Below are positions 7,873 to 17,256 of a stretch of DNA of 64,000 nucleotides, piece after piece. This stretch comes from Thermus sediminis (lineage in GTDB: Bacteria > Deinococcota > Deinococci > Deinococcales > Thermaceae): positions 1,909,501-1,973,500 of the forward strand of contig NZ_QURO01000004.1 of NCBI RefSeq assembly GCF_003426945.1, given 5' to 3'. A model generated the notes under the pieces. The model saw only the letters and a program-made list of their open reading frames with translations, did no database searches and was not told where the DNA came from. A program made the position numbers and the translations under genes. Position 1 is the first letter of the stretch; the number at the start of each line of letters is the position of its first letter.

Positions 7873-8655
7873 ATGGACACCTGGAAGGTAGGGGAGGTGG
7901 AACTGAGAAGCCGCCTCATCCTGGGCTCGGGGAAGTTCCGGGACTTCGGGGTGATGCGGGAGGCCATCGCCGCTGCGGAGGCCGAGGTGGTCACCGTGTC
8001 CGTGCGGCGGGTGGAGCTAAAGGCCCCGGGGCACGTGGGGCTTCTGGAGGCCCTGGAGGGGGTGCGCCTCCTCCCCAATACCGCCGGGGCCAAGACGGCG
8101 GAGGAGGCGGTGCGCCTGGCCCGGCTGGGCCGGGTCCTCACCGGGGAGAGGTGGGTGAAGCTGGAGGTGATCCCCGACCCCACCTACCTCCTCCCCGACC
8201 CCGTGGAGACCCTGAGGGCGGCGGAGGTCCTCTTGGGGGAGGGTTTTTTGGTCCTCCCCTACATGGGGCCGGACCTGGTCCTGGCGAGGAGGCTTGCCGC
8301 CCTGGGCACGGCCACGGTCATGCCCCTGGCGGCCCCCATCGGTTCGGGCTGGGGGGTGAGGACGAGGGCCCTTTTGGAGCTCTTCGCCCGGGAGAAGGCC
8401 TCCCTTCCCCCGGTGGTGGTGGACGCTGGCCTGGGCCTCCCCTCCCACGCGGCCGAGGTCTTGGAGATGGGGCTGGATGCTGTCTTGGTCAACACCGCCA
8501 TCGCCGAGGCGGAGGACCCCCCCGCCATGGCCCTGGCCTTCCGCCTGGGGGTGGAGGCGGGGAGAAAGGCCTTTTTGGCGGGGCCCATGCGGCCCAGGGA
8601 GGGGGCGAGCCCTTCCAGTCCCACCGAGGGCGTGCCCCTGGGGAGGGGGGGATGA
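7873..8655 (+). CDS. thiG: Thiazole synthase
   Basis: A 260-residue TIM-barrel enzyme that builds the thiazole phosphate ring from 1-deoxyxylulose 5-phosphate, dehydroglycine and ThiS thiocarboxylate. Lys96 in W-V-K-L-E-V-I corresponds to the Schiff-base lysine; L-P-N-T-A-G-A and P-L-A-A-P-I-G-S-G also match. It starts on the base after thiS. ThiO downstream supplies the dehydroglycine from glycine. Confidence 0.95.
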   Translation: MDTWKVGEVELRSRLILGSGKFRDFGVMREAIAAAEAEVVTVSVRRVELKAPGHVGLLEALEGVRLLPNTAGAKTAEEAVRLARLGRVLTGERWVKLEVIPDPTYLLPDPVETLRAAEVLLGEGFLVLPYMGPDLVLARRLAALGTATVMPLAAPIGSGWGVRTRALLELFAREKASLPPVVVDAGLGLPSHAAEVLEMGLDAVLVNTAIAEAEDPPAMALAFRLGVEAGRKAFLAGPMRPREGASPSSPTEGVPLGRGG

Positions 8656-9581
8656 GGGCCGAGGTGGCCGTGGTGGGGGCAGGGATCATCGGGGCCCTGG
8701 CCGCCTACGAGCTCGCTAGGCGGGGCCTTTCCGTCCTCCTCCTGGACGCGGGGAAGGAGGGAGCGGCCACCCCGGCCAGCGCCGGGATGCTCGCCCCCTA
8801 CCCCGAGGGGCTTTCCGGGGAACTTCTGGAGGCGGGGCTTTTCGGCCTGGACTACTACCAGGAGCTCCTCGCCGAGCTCAAGGAGAAGGGCTTCCCGGTG
8901 GAGGCGGGCTTTGCCGGCACCCACGTGGTGGCCCTGAGCGAGGAGGAGAAGGGGATTTGGGCTGCCCAAGAGCCCCTCCCGTACCCCGTGCGGGGCGGGC
9001 AGGGGGCGAGGCGCTTCCCCGGGGGGTACGTGAACCCCAGGGCCCTCCGGGAGGCCCTCCTCGCCGCCCTCCGGGGGATGGGGGTAGGGCTGGTCCAGGC
9101 CGAAGCCGAGGGGGTGGAGGAGGGGCGGGTCTTCTGGCGGGAGGGGGAGGTGCGGGCCCGCTTCGTCCTCCTCGCCGTGGGGGCCTGGGGCGGGCGGTTT
9201 GGCCTCAGGGTGCGCCCCCTGAAGGGGGAAGCCCTTCTCCTAAGGGGCGAGGCCCCGCCCGGCCCCCTCTTCGCCGGGGACGGGTACCTCCTCTCCCGGG
9301 AGGGCGGGGTCTACGTGGGGGCCACGAGCCGGGAGGGTTGGGCCGAGGGCGTGGACCTCTTCGGCCTCCGTTGGCTTGCCGACTACGCCCACGAGCGCTT
9401 TCCCCTCCTGGAAGGGGCCCCCTTCCGGGGGGTCCTCTGGGGCTACCGGCCCTTGGGGGAGCTCTTCGTGGGGGAGGTGGCGAGAGGGGTTTATGCGGCG
9501 GTGGGGCACGGGCGGAACGGGGTCCTCCTGGCCCCGTGGACGGCAAAAAGGCTTCTTGGGCTTTTGGGGGTGGAGGGATGA
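8652..9581 (+). CDS. thiO: Glycine oxidase ThiO
   Basis: A 309-residue FAD-dependent amine oxidase that oxidises glycine to iminoacetate for the thiazole ring. The N-terminal Rossmann motif [19 protein letters not shown] (about 6-24) binds FAD and the C-terminus has the D-amino-acid-oxidase-like [11 protein letters not shown]. The ATG overlaps the thiG stop as ATGA. The route needs O2, in line with an aerobic organism; anaerobes use ThiH instead. Confidence 0.92.
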   Translation: MRAEVAVVGAGIIGALAAYELARRGLSVLLLDAGKEGAATPASAGMLAPYPEGLSGELLEAGLFGLDYYQELLAELKEKGFPVEAGFAGTHVVALSEEEKGIWAAQEPLPYPVRGGQGARRFPGGYVNPRALREALLAALRGMGVGLVQAEAEGVEEGRVFWREGEVRARFVLLAVGAWGGRFGLRVRPLKGEALLLRGEAPPGPLFAGDGYLLSREGGVYVGATSREGWAEGVDLFGLRWLADYAHERFPLLEGAPFRGVLWGYRPLGELFVGEVARGVYAAVGHGRNGVLLAPWTAKRLLGLLGVEG

Positions 9582-10885
9582 CGCAGTTGGAAGCGGCAAA
9601 GAAGGGACTTGTCACCGAGGAGATGGCCTACGTGGCCGAAAGGGAAGGGGTTTCCCCCGAGTTCGTGCGGGAGGGGGTGGCGGCGGGGCGGATCGTGATC
9701 CCCCGGAACCCCAACCACAAGACCCTCAAGGACTTCAAGGGGATCGGGGAGGGGCTTTCCGTCAAGGTGAACGCCAACCTGGGGACCTCCTACGACTACG
9801 TGGACGTGGAGGAGGAGGTGGAAAAGGCCAAGGTGGCCATCCGCTATGGGGCGGACACCCTCATGGACCTCTCCACTGGAGGGGATCTCAAGGAGATCCG
9901 CAGGAGGGTCCTCGAGGTGGCCACCGTTCCCCTGGGCACCGTCCCCATCTACGAGGCGGAGTTTAGGGCGGCGAAGCGCAAGAACTTCTTTGACATGTCC
10001 GCGGATGAGCTCTTCGGGGTCATAGAGGAGCACGGGAAGGAGGGTGTGGACTACATCACCGTCCACGTGGGGGTAACCCTGAAGAACCTGGAGGTTTACC
10101 GGAACGCCGCCCGCACCACGGGCATCGTGAGCCGGGGCGGGGGGCTCATGGCCGCCTGGATGCTCCATCGGGGGGAGGAAAACCCCCTCTACGCCCGCTT
10201 TGACGATCTCCTGGAGATCGCCCGTACCTACGACCTGACCCTCTCCCTGGGGGACGGCCTTCGCCCGGGCTCCCTGGCGGACAGCACCGACCGGGCCCAG
10301 ATCGCCGAGCTCCTCACCATCGGCGAGCTGGTGGAAAGGGCCAGGAGGGCGGGGGTGCAGGCCATGGTGGAGGGGCCGGGGCACGTCCCCCTGAACGAGG
10401 TGGCCGCCAACGTGCAGATCCAGAAGAAGCTCACGGGGCACGCCCCCTTCTACATCCTGGGGATGCTCCCCGTGGACACGGCGGCGGGCTTTGACCACAT
10501 CGCCGGGGCCATCGGCGGGGCCCTGGCGGGGTGGATGGGAGCCGATATGCTCTGCTACCTCACCCCGGCGGAGCACCTGGGCCTGCCCACCCCCGAGCAC
10601 GTGAAGGCGGGGGTCATCGCCTTCAAGATCGCCGCCCACGCCGCCGACGTGGCCCGGGGGAACAAGGGAGCTTTGGAGCGGAACCGGAGGATGTCCTTGG
10701 CCCGCTACCAGCTGGACTGGGAGGCCCAGTTCGCCCTTTCCCTTTTCCCGGAGGAGGCGAGGCGCCTCAAGGAGGAGCGGGGGTCTAGGACCAAGGCCTG
10801 CAGCATGTGCGGCCCCTTCTGCCCCATGAACCTGGTGGAGGCAGTCCTCAAGGGGCGGGCCCGGATGGAGCTTCCCCTCGCATGA
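9578..10885 (+). CDS. thiC: Phosphomethylpyrimidine synthase (HMP-P synthase)
   Basis: A 435-residue radical-SAM enzyme of the non-canonical ThiC family that rearranges aminoimidazole ribotide into HMP phosphate. The C-terminal [10 protein letters not shown] (residues about 412-421) is the CxxCxxxxC-type cluster motif as far as visible, and N-A-N-L-G-T-S, D-L-S-T-G-G-D and E-G-P-G-H-V-P are invariant family blocks. The ATG overlaps the thiO stop by four bases. It lacks the long N-terminal extension of enterobacterial ThiC, as is usual in thermophiles. Confidence 0.96.
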   Translation: MTQLEAAKKGLVTEEMAYVAEREGVSPEFVREGVAAGRIVIPRNPNHKTLKDFKGIGEGLSVKVNANLGTSYDYVDVEEEVEKAKVAIRYGADTLMDLSTGGDLKEIRRRVLEVATVPLGTVPIYEAEFRAAKRKNFFDMSADELFGVIEEHGKEGVDYITVHVGVTLKNLEVYRNAARTTGIVSRGGGLMAAWMLHRGEENPLYARFDDLLEIARTYDLTLSLGDGLRPGSLADSTDRAQIAELLTIGELVERARRAGVQAMVEGPGHVPLNEVAANVQIQKKLTGHAPFYILGMLPVDTAAGFDHIAGAIGGALAGWMGADMLCYLTPAEHLGLPTPEHVKAGVIAFKIAAHAADVARGNKGALERNRRMSLARYQLDWEAQFALSLFPEEARRLKEERGSRTKACSMCGPFCPMNLVEAVLKGRARMELPLA

Positions 10886-11661
10886 TGCGGACCGCCCTCA
10901 CCATCGCCGGCTCGGACCCCTCCGGGGGAGCAGGGCTCCAGGCCGACCTCAAGGCCTTCCAGCGCTTCGGGGTCTACGGGATGGCAGCCCCCACCCTCCT
11001 CACGGTGCAGAACACCCTGGGGGTCAGGCGGGTGGAGCTCCTGCCCCCGGAGCTCGTTTATGAGGAGATCGCCGCCATTCTGGAGGACATCCCTGTCCAC
11101 GCCGCCAAGACCGGGGCCCTGGGGAGCGCCGCCATCATCGCCAAGGTGGCGGAGGCGGTGGAGCGCTACGGGATCTCCCCCCTGGTGGTGGACCCGGTCA
11201 TGGTGGCCAAAAGCGGGGACCCCCTCCTGGACCCTTCCGCGGTCTCTGTCCTCGTGGAAAGGCTTTTCCCCCTGGCTACCCTCATCACCCCGAACCGCAT
11301 GGAGGCCGAGGCCCTTTTGGGTAGGCCCATCCGGGGCCTGGAGGAGGCGGAGGAGGCTGCCTTGGCCCTCCTGGCGCTGGGCCCCGGGGCCGTCCTCCTC
11401 AAGGGGGGGCACCTCGAGGGGGAGGAGAGCGTGGACCTCTTGGCCACAAGGGGAAGCTTGAGGCGCTTCGCTGCTCCCCGCATCCCTACCCGAAACACCC
11501 ATGGCACCGGGTGCACCCTCTCCGCCGCCATCGCCGCCCTCCTGGCCCTGGGGAAGCCCCTGGAGGAGGCCGTGGCCGAGGCCAAGGCCTACCTCACCCG
11601 GGCCCTCATGACCGCTCCCCCTTTGGGCCACGGCCACGGGCCCCTGAACCACGGGGCCTGA
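10882..11661 (+). CDS. thiD: HMP/HMP-phosphate kinase
   Basis: A 259-residue ribokinase-fold kinase that phosphorylates HMP and HMP phosphate to the pyrophosphate used by ThiE. It starts [22 protein letters not shown], the strongest ThiD signature, and has the C-terminal anion-hole motif [12 protein letters not shown]. Two adjacent ATGs (10882, 10885) overlap the thiC stop. It is the last gene of the thi operon and meets the convergent glycosidase gene stop-to-stop. Confidence 0.95.
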   Translation: MMRTALTIAGSDPSGGAGLQADLKAFQRFGVYGMAAPTLLTVQNTLGVRRVELLPPELVYEEIAAILEDIPVHAAKTGALGSAAIIAKVAEAVERYGISPLVVDPVMVAKSGDPLLDPSAVSVLVERLFPLATLITPNRMEAEALLGRPIRGLEEAEEAALALLALGPGAVLLKGGHLEGEESVDLLATRGSLRRFAAPRIPTRNTHGTGCTLSAAIAALLALGKPLEEAVAEAKAYLTRALMTAPPLGHGHGPLNHGA

Positions 11662-11672
11662 TCACCAGGCCC
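11654..11672. terminator. Hairpin over the convergent thiD/glycosidase stop codons
   Basis: GGGCCTG (11654-11660), loop ATCAC, CAGGCCC (11666-11672) form a perfect 7-bp stem that spans both stop codons. It would form in transcripts from either side. There is no U-tract, so it may act as a 3' end stabiliser or weak bidirectional terminator. Confidence 0.45.
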
Positions 11673-13446
11673 GCACCCCCTGGACCAGGGCGTAGAGGTA
11701 GACCACGGCCGCGGCGTCCCAGGCCTGGGGGCGGCAGGCCACGGGGTAGGGCACAGGGGGTAGGCCTGCCTCCCTGGGGAAGCCCCCCACGAGCTCGGGC
11801 AGGCGCAGATCGGGCTGGCTTTGGGCTAGCTCCAGGAGGGCCTGGGCTACCTGCGCCCCCTGCTCCTTGCGGCCATAACGGAAAAGCCCCCCGGCGAAGA
11901 GGGCGGTGTCGTGGGGCCAGACGGAGCCGTTGTGGTAGGAGAGGGGGTTGTAGCGGGCCTCCCTCCTCCCCAGGGTGCGCAACCCCCAGCCCGTCCACAT
12001 CTCCTCGGAGAGGAGGGTTTCTAAAAGGTCCCCCACCTGCTCCTCGGGTACCGCCCCTGCCCAGAGGAGATGGCCGGCGTCGGAGGCCTTCACCCTCAGG
12101 GGCTCCTTGTGCCGGTCCAGGGCCAGAGCGTAGGTCCCCAGCTCGGGAATCCAGAAGCGCTCCTGGATGAGATGGAAGAGTGCCTCCGCCCGCTTCTGGT
12201 GCCTCCTGGCCTTCTCCTCCTCCCCTAGGGCCATGTAGAAGTCCCGCGCCACCAGGTGGGCGGCGTAGGCGTAGCCTTGGACCTCGCTCACCGCCAGAGG
12301 GGGTTCGGCCAGGCGGCCGTCCCTATGGCTCATGGAGTCGTGGGAGTCCTTCCAGGACTGGACGGCGAGCCCTCCTCCCTTAGGGGCGAACTCCAGGAGC
12401 CCGTCCCCGTCCAGGTCAGCCCTCTCCAGCCAGCCCAGGGCCGCCTCCCAGTGGGGCCTCAGCTCCTGCACCAGGGCCAGGTCCCCCATGAGGTCCAGAT
12501 ACCGCCCCAGGAGGACTACGAAAAGGGGGGTGGCGTCCACGGTGCCGTAGTAGCGGGCGAAGGGGACATGGCCCAGGCGGGAGAGCTCCCCGAGGCGTTC
12601 CTCGTGGAGGATCTTCCCTGGCTCCTCCTCCCGAAGGGGGTCTAGGGCCGCCCCCTGCCGCCTGGCCAGGTAGCGGAGGACCCCGCGGGCCACCTCCTTT
12701 CCCCAAGGGAGGAGCATGAAGGCGGTGAGGAGGCTGTCCCGGCCGAAGGGGGCCACGAACCAAGGGATGCCCGCGGCGGGCACGGGGCCCTCGGGGGTGG
12801 CGAGGAGGAGGGCCCTCAGGTCCAGGAGGGCCTGCCGCAGGACCGGGGCCCAGGGGCCTTCCCCTTGGGGGAAAGCGGCTAGGAAGGCCTCGTAGCTGGG
12901 GAGGTCGCCTTGGGTCCCGAGGGGGCTTTCCAGGGCCACCGTCCAGCCCAGGACCCCCTCCTCCTTGGGGGGAAGGGCCAGCCGATGGCCGCCCGGCGGG
13001 GGGGAGGGGGAGAGGGCCACCCGCTTCTCCACCCCATCCGGGGCCCGGTAGGCGAACCCCCTTTCCGGAGGGGGGGAAGGGTGCCAGCCGCGGGCCTGGA
13101 ACAGGTCTTGGAAGCTGGGCACCGCCTCCACCACCACGGCCACCTCCTGGGCTTCGCGGCCCAGGTTGCGGAAGAGGAGGACCTCCTCCACCCGCCCCCG
13201 GGCCACCCTCAGCGTGCGCCTCAGGTAAAGTTCCCCCTCCGGCCCCCCGAACCTGGCCCAGTCCTGGACCAGGTGGTCGGGCCTAGGGGAACGGCTTTCC
13301 AGCAGGGCGAGGCCAGGGGGGAGCCCCAGGCGGTAGCGGGAGAGGAAGCGGGTGTCGTGCCGGTAGAACCCCTCCGCTCCCGCCTCAGCGAAGCCCCGCT
13401 CGTTCAGGACCAGATAGGTGTCGTCTTCTTTGAGGGGAAGGACCAT
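11662..13446 (-). CDS. Amylo-alpha-1,6-glucosidase / debranching-type glycoside hydrolase
   Basis: A 594-residue cytoplasmic enzyme with an N-terminal beta-sandwich like the glycogen-debranching N-terminal domain (about 1-190, starting with a short R-H-D-T-R-F-L-S-R-Y motif) and a C-terminal (alpha/alpha)6 barrel. Barrel motifs include W-F-V-A-P-F-G-R-D-S-L-L-T, Y-Y-G-T-V-D-A-T-P-L-F and Y-H-N-G-S-V-W-P-H-D-T, with acidic residues suited to inverting hydrolysis. No signal peptide is seen. It is the last gene of the LacI-regulated sugar importer operon, three bases after the permease gene, so it should cleave the imported oligosaccharide or glycoside. The precise bond is not determined. Confidence 0.78.
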   Translation of the reverse strand: MVLPLKEDDTYLVLNERGFAEAGAEGFYRHDTRFLSRYRLGLPPGLALLESRSPRPDHLVQDWARFGGPEGELYLRRTLRVARGRVEEVLLFRNLGREAQEVAVVVEAVPSFQDLFQARGWHPSPPPERGFAYRAPDGVEKRVALSPSPPPGGHRLALPPKEEGVLGWTVALESPLGTQGDLPSYEAFLAAFPQGEGPWAPVLRQALLDLRALLLATPEGPVPAAGIPWFVAPFGRDSLLTAFMLLPWGKEVARGVLRYLARRQGAALDPLREEEPGKILHEERLGELSRLGHVPFARYYGTVDATPLFVVLLGRYLDLMGDLALVQELRPHWEAALGWLERADLDGDGLLEFAPKGGGLAVQSWKDSHDSMSHRDGRLAEPPLAVSEVQGYAYAAHLVARDFYMALGEEEKARRHQKRAEALFHLIQERFWIPELGTYALALDRHKEPLRVKASDAGHLLWAGAVPEEQVGDLLETLLSEEMWTGWGLRTLGRREARYNPLSYHNGSVWPHDTALFAGGLFRYGRKEQGAQVAQALLELAQSQPDLRLPELVGGFPREAGLPPVPYPVACRPQAWDAAAVVYLYALVQGVRAW

Positions 13447-13449
13447 GGC

Positions 13450-14823
13450 TCACTCCTTGACCGCCCCCACGCTGACCCCCTCCACGAAGTAGCGCTGGAA
13501 CACGGCGAAGAGGATCAGGATGGGGATCATGGACAAAAATCCCCCCGCCAGGATCAGCCCCCAGTCCCCCACCTGGCCGTAGGCGTTGCGGAAGGCGAGG
13601 AGGCCCAGGGGCAGGGTGTAGATCTCCCGGGGAGTGGTCAGGACGATGAAGGGCCAGAAGAACTCGTTCCAGGCTCCTTGGAAGGTGAGGATGGCCACGG
13701 CCCCTAGGGCTGGGGTGGCCATGGGCAGGACCACCCGGAACAGGGTCTGGAAGGGGGTGGCCCCGTCTATGAGGGCCGCCTCCTCCACCTCCTTGGGGAT
13801 GGACTCAAAGAACTGCTTCATGATGAAGACGGCCCCGGCCCCCACCAGCCCCGAGAGGATGAGCCCGGTGTAGGTGTTGAGGAGGGTCTCCACGCCAAAG
13901 AGCCTGGAGAGGCCGAAGATCCCGTCCCTTAGGACCAGGTAGTTGGAGATGAACGTGACCTGGACCGGCACCATCATGCTGAAGAGCATGAAGAGGAAGA
14001 GGGCCTCCTTGCCCGGGAAGCGCAGCCGGGCCAGGGCGTACCCCGCCATGGAGGCGAAGACCAGGGTGGTGGTTACCTTGAGGAAGGCGATGAGGAAGGA
14101 GTTCAGGGTCCAGCGCAGGAAGAGGCTTTGGCCCGTTTCCAGGCTACGGGTTTCGCGAAAGGCCCGGACGTAGTTGTGGAAGGTATAGCCCAAAAGGCCG
14201 GGGACTACGTTGTCCCAGGAGGCCACCCTTCCCCGGCGCTCAAAGCGGATGGGGTCCAGGGTGGCCGCCACCAGGAGGGCCCCCCGGGGGGCCTCGAGGT
14301 CCAGGGGAACCCGCTCCAGGTAGGGGCCTTCCCCCTGGTAGGCGATCTGCAAGCGGTAGCGGTAGAGGTAGCCTTCGGCCTCCCCCAGCCGGAAGGGCCT
14401 CGTTTCCAGAAGGTCGGGGCCAAAGAGTTGCACGTAATCCGCGGCGTAGGGGCTCTCAAACACCGCCCCCATTCCCGCCCCCGGCCTGCGCCGAGGGATG
14501 ACAGCCTGAAGCTCCGGGGGCGTGGCCTCGGGCCAGAAGTAGGCCACCTCCAAGGCCACCTCCCTTCCCGGGCGCATCCCCCCAAGCCAAGGATCCCCAG
14601 CCCCCTCCCGCCCCAGGCGCCAGGCCGCTACCCAGTTCTTGGGGCTCACCTGGGCGAAGCCCAGGTTGAAGGGCCACTCCAGGGGGTTGGTCTTGAGGCT
14701 AGCCAGAAAGCCCATGAGGAAAGGTCCCACGAAGAAGACCCCGAAGGCGAGGAGAAGGCCGTAGGCCCAGGCCACCCGGGCCCAGCGCCTCCTTGCCGCC
14801 TCTTTGGGGCTCATTACCCCCAC
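13450..14823 (-). CDS. Sugar ABC transporter permease, MalG type, with large periplasmic insert
   Basis: A 457-residue inner-membrane permease. The first membrane helix (about 16-40) is followed by roughly 170 mostly hydrophilic residues before the usual permease core, whose EAA loop reads E-E-A-A-L-I-D-G-A-T-P-F-Q-T-L-F-R-V-V-L-P (about 345-365). MalG-type permeases are normally near 280 residues, so the insertion is remarkable. The gene overlaps its partner permease by ten bases (ATG 14823; another ATG at 14814). No ATPase gene is in the cluster, so the importer must use an ATPase encoded elsewhere, such as a shared MsmX-like subunit. Confidence 0.88.
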   Translation of the reverse strand: MGVMSPKEAARRRWARVAWAYGLLLAFGVFFVGPFLMGFLASLKTNPLEWPFNLGFAQVSPKNWVAAWRLGREGAGDPWLGGMRPGREVALEVAYFWPEATPPELQAVIPRRRPGAGMGAVFESPYAADYVQLFGPDLLETRPFRLGEAEGYLYRYRLQIAYQGEGPYLERVPLDLEAPRGALLVAATLDPIRFERRGRVASWDNVVPGLLGYTFHNYVRAFRETRSLETGQSLFLRWTLNSFLIAFLKVTTTLVFASMAGYALARLRFPGKEALFLFMLFSMMVPVQVTFISNYLVLRDGIFGLSRLFGVETLLNTYTGLILSGLVGAGAVFIMKQFFESIPKEVEEAALIDGATPFQTLFRVVLPMATPALGAVAILTFQGAWNEFFWPFIVLTTPREIYTLPLGLLAFRNAYGQVGDWGLILAGGFLSMIPILILFAVFQRYFVEGVSVGAVKE

Positions 14824-15962
14824 CCCCTCTCGCTCACGCCGAGGCGGCGCTGCAGGAGGACCACGAGAAGGGTGAGCCCCGCCAGGAAGAGGGCTGCTGC
14901 CGAGGCCAGGCCCACCCGGGGCGTGGCCCCCGAGGGGAAGACGTTGCCGTAGACGTAGTAGGCCAGGGTGACCGTGGCCTCGAGGGGGGCCCCGCCCGAG
15001 CCGCCCACGAAGAGCACCTGGTCAAAGAGCTGCAGGGTGCCGATGAGGCCTAAGGTGATCACCAGGAAGAGGACCGGCCGCAGGAGGGGTACGGTGATGC
15101 GGCGGAACATGGTCCAAGGGGTAGCCCCGTCCAGGGCCGCTGCCTCGTAGAGGGTCTTGGGGATGCCCTTGAGGCCGGCCAGGAAGAGGACCATGAAGGT
15201 GGGGATGGTGGTGTAGGTGTTCATGAGGATGATGGCCCAAAGGGGGTAGGGGATGCCCAGGAAGGTGGCCGTGGTGGGGAGCCAGGGGATCTCCACCCGC
15301 ACCTCCCGGGGCCCGACCAGGCCCAAAAACCCCAGGGCGTAGACCCCGAGGAGGGCCAGGGGCAGGCTGATCAGGGCCAGGGCGGGGTCCCAGAACCCCG
15401 TGGGGGCGCCCCTCCTCCTCTCCCAAAGCACCTGTCCTCCTTGGACCAGGGCGAAGATCAGGGCCAGGGCCAGGAGGTGGGGGAGGTAGGCGAGGAGGAG
15501 GGAAAGCCCCTGGTTCACCAGGCCTGTGCGCTGGAAGAGCCAGAGGAGGAGCAGGCTGGCGGCGGCGGTGGAGACCACCGAGGGCAGGTAGTAGACGGTC
15601 CGGAAGGCGGTGATCCCCCTTAGGGGCTGGTTCAGGGCTGTGGCCAGGAGGAGGGCGAAGAAGGTCTGCAGGACGGTCACCACCAGGCTGTAGGCCAGGG
15701 TGTGCCAGAGGGCCCTCAGGAAGAGGGGGTCCTCCAGGAGGCGGAGGTAGTTGGCGAGGCCCACGAACTGGGGCGGGGAGAAGAGGTCGTAGTCCGTGAA
15801 GCTGAAGTAGACCGCGCGCAGGAAGGCGTAGAGGAAGAAGACCCCCAGGGTGAAGAGGAAGGGAAGGAGGAGGAGGAGGGCGTAGAGGCCCTCGAGGGTG
15901 CGGGCATTCAGGCGCATGGGCGCTCCCAAAGGGGCAAAGGGGGGCGAGGCCCGCCCCCCCAT
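14814..15962 (-). CDS. Sugar ABC transporter permease, MalF type
   Basis: A 382-residue inner-membrane permease with the EAA loop Y-E-A-A-A-L-D-G-A-T-P-W-T-M-F-R-R-I-T-V-P-L-L (about 285-307). It also carries extra membrane segments around residues 160-230 compared with a minimal CUT1 permease. ATG 15962 is preceded by GGAGG; ATG 15917 (M-R-L-N-A-R-T-L) would remove a basic, proline-rich 15-residue leader and looks more like a normal permease start, so the start is ambiguous. It pairs with the MalG-type protein downstream. Confidence 0.88.
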   Translation of the reverse strand: MGGRASPPFAPLGAPMRLNARTLEGLYALLLLLPFLFTLGVFFLYAFLRAVYFSFTDYDLFSPPQFVGLANYLRLLEDPLFLRALWHTLAYSLVVTVLQTFFALLLATALNQPLRGITAFRTVYYLPSVVSTAAASLLLLWLFQRTGLVNQGLSLLLAYLPHLLALALIFALVQGGQVLWERRRGAPTGFWDPALALISLPLALLGVYALGFLGLVGPREVRVEIPWLPTTATFLGIPYPLWAIILMNTYTTIPTFMVLFLAGLKGIPKTLYEAAALDGATPWTMFRRITVPLLRPVLFLVITLGLIGTLQLFDQVLFVGGSGGAPLEATVTLAYYVYGNVFPSGATPRVGLASAAALFLAGLTLLVVLLQRRLGVSERGWG

Positions 15963-15969
15963 GTTCTCC

Positions 15970-17205
15970 CTACCTCCTGCCCGTGAGCCGGTCCAGGGCT
16001 ACCTGGGCGTCCCTCAGGGCCTGGTCCACGGTCTTTTGCCCGGTCATCACCGCCTGTAGGGCCTCGTTGATGGGCCGCATCCAGTCCCCGCCGAAACCCC
16101 GGAACTTGAAGGGATAGACCACCCCTCCCGGGGCCACAGAGCCTTGGAAGACGATGCGGTTTAGCTCGGGCTCCCTGCCCGCGCGCTGGAAGTAGGGGTT
16201 TTGGGCCAGGGCCCTGCGGCTCGGGATGGCCAGGCCGCGCTCCAAGACCCACTGCTGGGCCTCCGGGGAGGTGAGGGCCCTCAGGACCCTGGCCGCCGCC
16301 TCCTTGTTCCGGCTTTGGGCGTTCATGCTCCAGGACACGGTGAAGATGAAGTTGCCCCGCCTCTGGGTCACGGGGTCCAGGGGCAGGAAGGTGGTGCCGT
16401 ACCTCAGGTTCGGGGCCCGGTCCCGGAGGAAGCCGGCGATCCAGGCCCCCTCTATGGCCGTGGCCGCCTTCTCCCCGCCGAAGCATCCCCCAGTCCAGCC
16501 CTCCCCCAGGTCCTGGGCGAAGCGGGCTGCCCCCCGCCTGGTCAGGCCGGTGTACCACTCAAAGGCCCGGCGGAAGTTCCCGTCCAAGACGGTGTGCCCC
16601 CGGTCATCAAAGGGCCTCCAGCCGGTGGCGAAGGCAAAGGGGGCAAAGCGGGCGACGTCGGCTACCACACAAAGCCCCGCGACGTCCCCCAGCCGGGTCT
16701 GCACCTGGCGGAGCTTGGCCTCAAAGGTTTCCCAGGTGTCCTGCTGGTTGGGGTACCTAACCCCCGCCTCGTCAAAGAGGTCCCTGTTGAACTGGAGGGC
16801 CAGGGTGTTGAAGTCCTTGGGGATGCCGTAGAGCCTGCCCCCGTAGGTGAAGGCCTGGACCAGGTTGGGCAGAAACTCGGCGATCTCCTGCCTGCTGAAG
16901 TAGCGGTCCAAGGGCTCCACCCGGCCGGTGGCGAAGAGGCTTTCCGACCAGAAGATGTCCACGTAGAAGAGGTCGGGGGCCGTGCCTGCAGAGAGGGCGT
17001 TGAAGAGCCACTGGGTGTAATCGCCTTCTATGGGCTCGTAGATGACCCGGATGCCCTCCCTGTCCAGCCTGGGCTGCACCACCTCCCGGAGAAGCCCGGT
17101 GACGATGGCGACATCAGGGCCGCCCCAGCCCGAGATGCGCACCTGGGTCTGGGCCAGGGTGGAGAGCCCGAAAAACACCAGAATGGTCGCAAGAATCTTG
17201 CGCAT
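15970..17205 (-). CDS. Sugar ABC transporter substrate-binding protein
   Basis: A 411-residue extracytoplasmic binding protein of the CUT1 carbohydrate family. A signal peptide is clear at residues 1-19 (basic start M-R-K, hydrophobic core, L-A-Q cleavage site) and there is no lipobox cysteine, so the mature protein is probably periplasmic rather than lipid-anchored. Family segments include A-G-T-A-P-D-L-F-Y-V-D, Y-G-I-P-K-D-F-N-T-L-A-L-Q-F-N and A-A-T-A-I-E-G-A-W. It is the first transporter gene after lacI, 51 bases downstream, with AGGCAAACC rather than a strong SD before the ATG. Confidence 0.9.
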   Translation of the reverse strand: MRKILATILVFFGLSTLAQTQVRISGWGGPDVAIVTGLLREVVQPRLDREGIRVIYEPIEGDYTQWLFNALSAGTAPDLFYVDIFWSESLFATGRVEPLDRYFSRQEIAEFLPNLVQAFTYGGRLYGIPKDFNTLALQFNRDLFDEAGVRYPNQQDTWETFEAKLRQVQTRLGDVAGLCVVADVARFAPFAFATGWRPFDDRGHTVLDGNFRRAFEWYTGLTRRGAARFAQDLGEGWTGGCFGGEKAATAIEGAWIAGFLRDRAPNLRYGTTFLPLDPVTQRRGNFIFTVSWSMNAQSRNKEAAARVLRALTSPEAQQWVLERGLAIPSRRALAQNPYFQRAGREPELNRIVFQGSVAPGGVVYPFKFRGFGGDWMRPINEALQAVMTGQKTVDQALRDAQVALDRLTGRR

Positions 17206-17256
17206 GGTTTGCCTCCACTTGGCGTTCCAGAAACCAAAGGACCTATGGCCGAAGAC

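Noticed and set aside
9491-10639. 382-codon minus-strand frame opposite thiC
   Set aside because: Shadow of thiC, which is conserved throughout.
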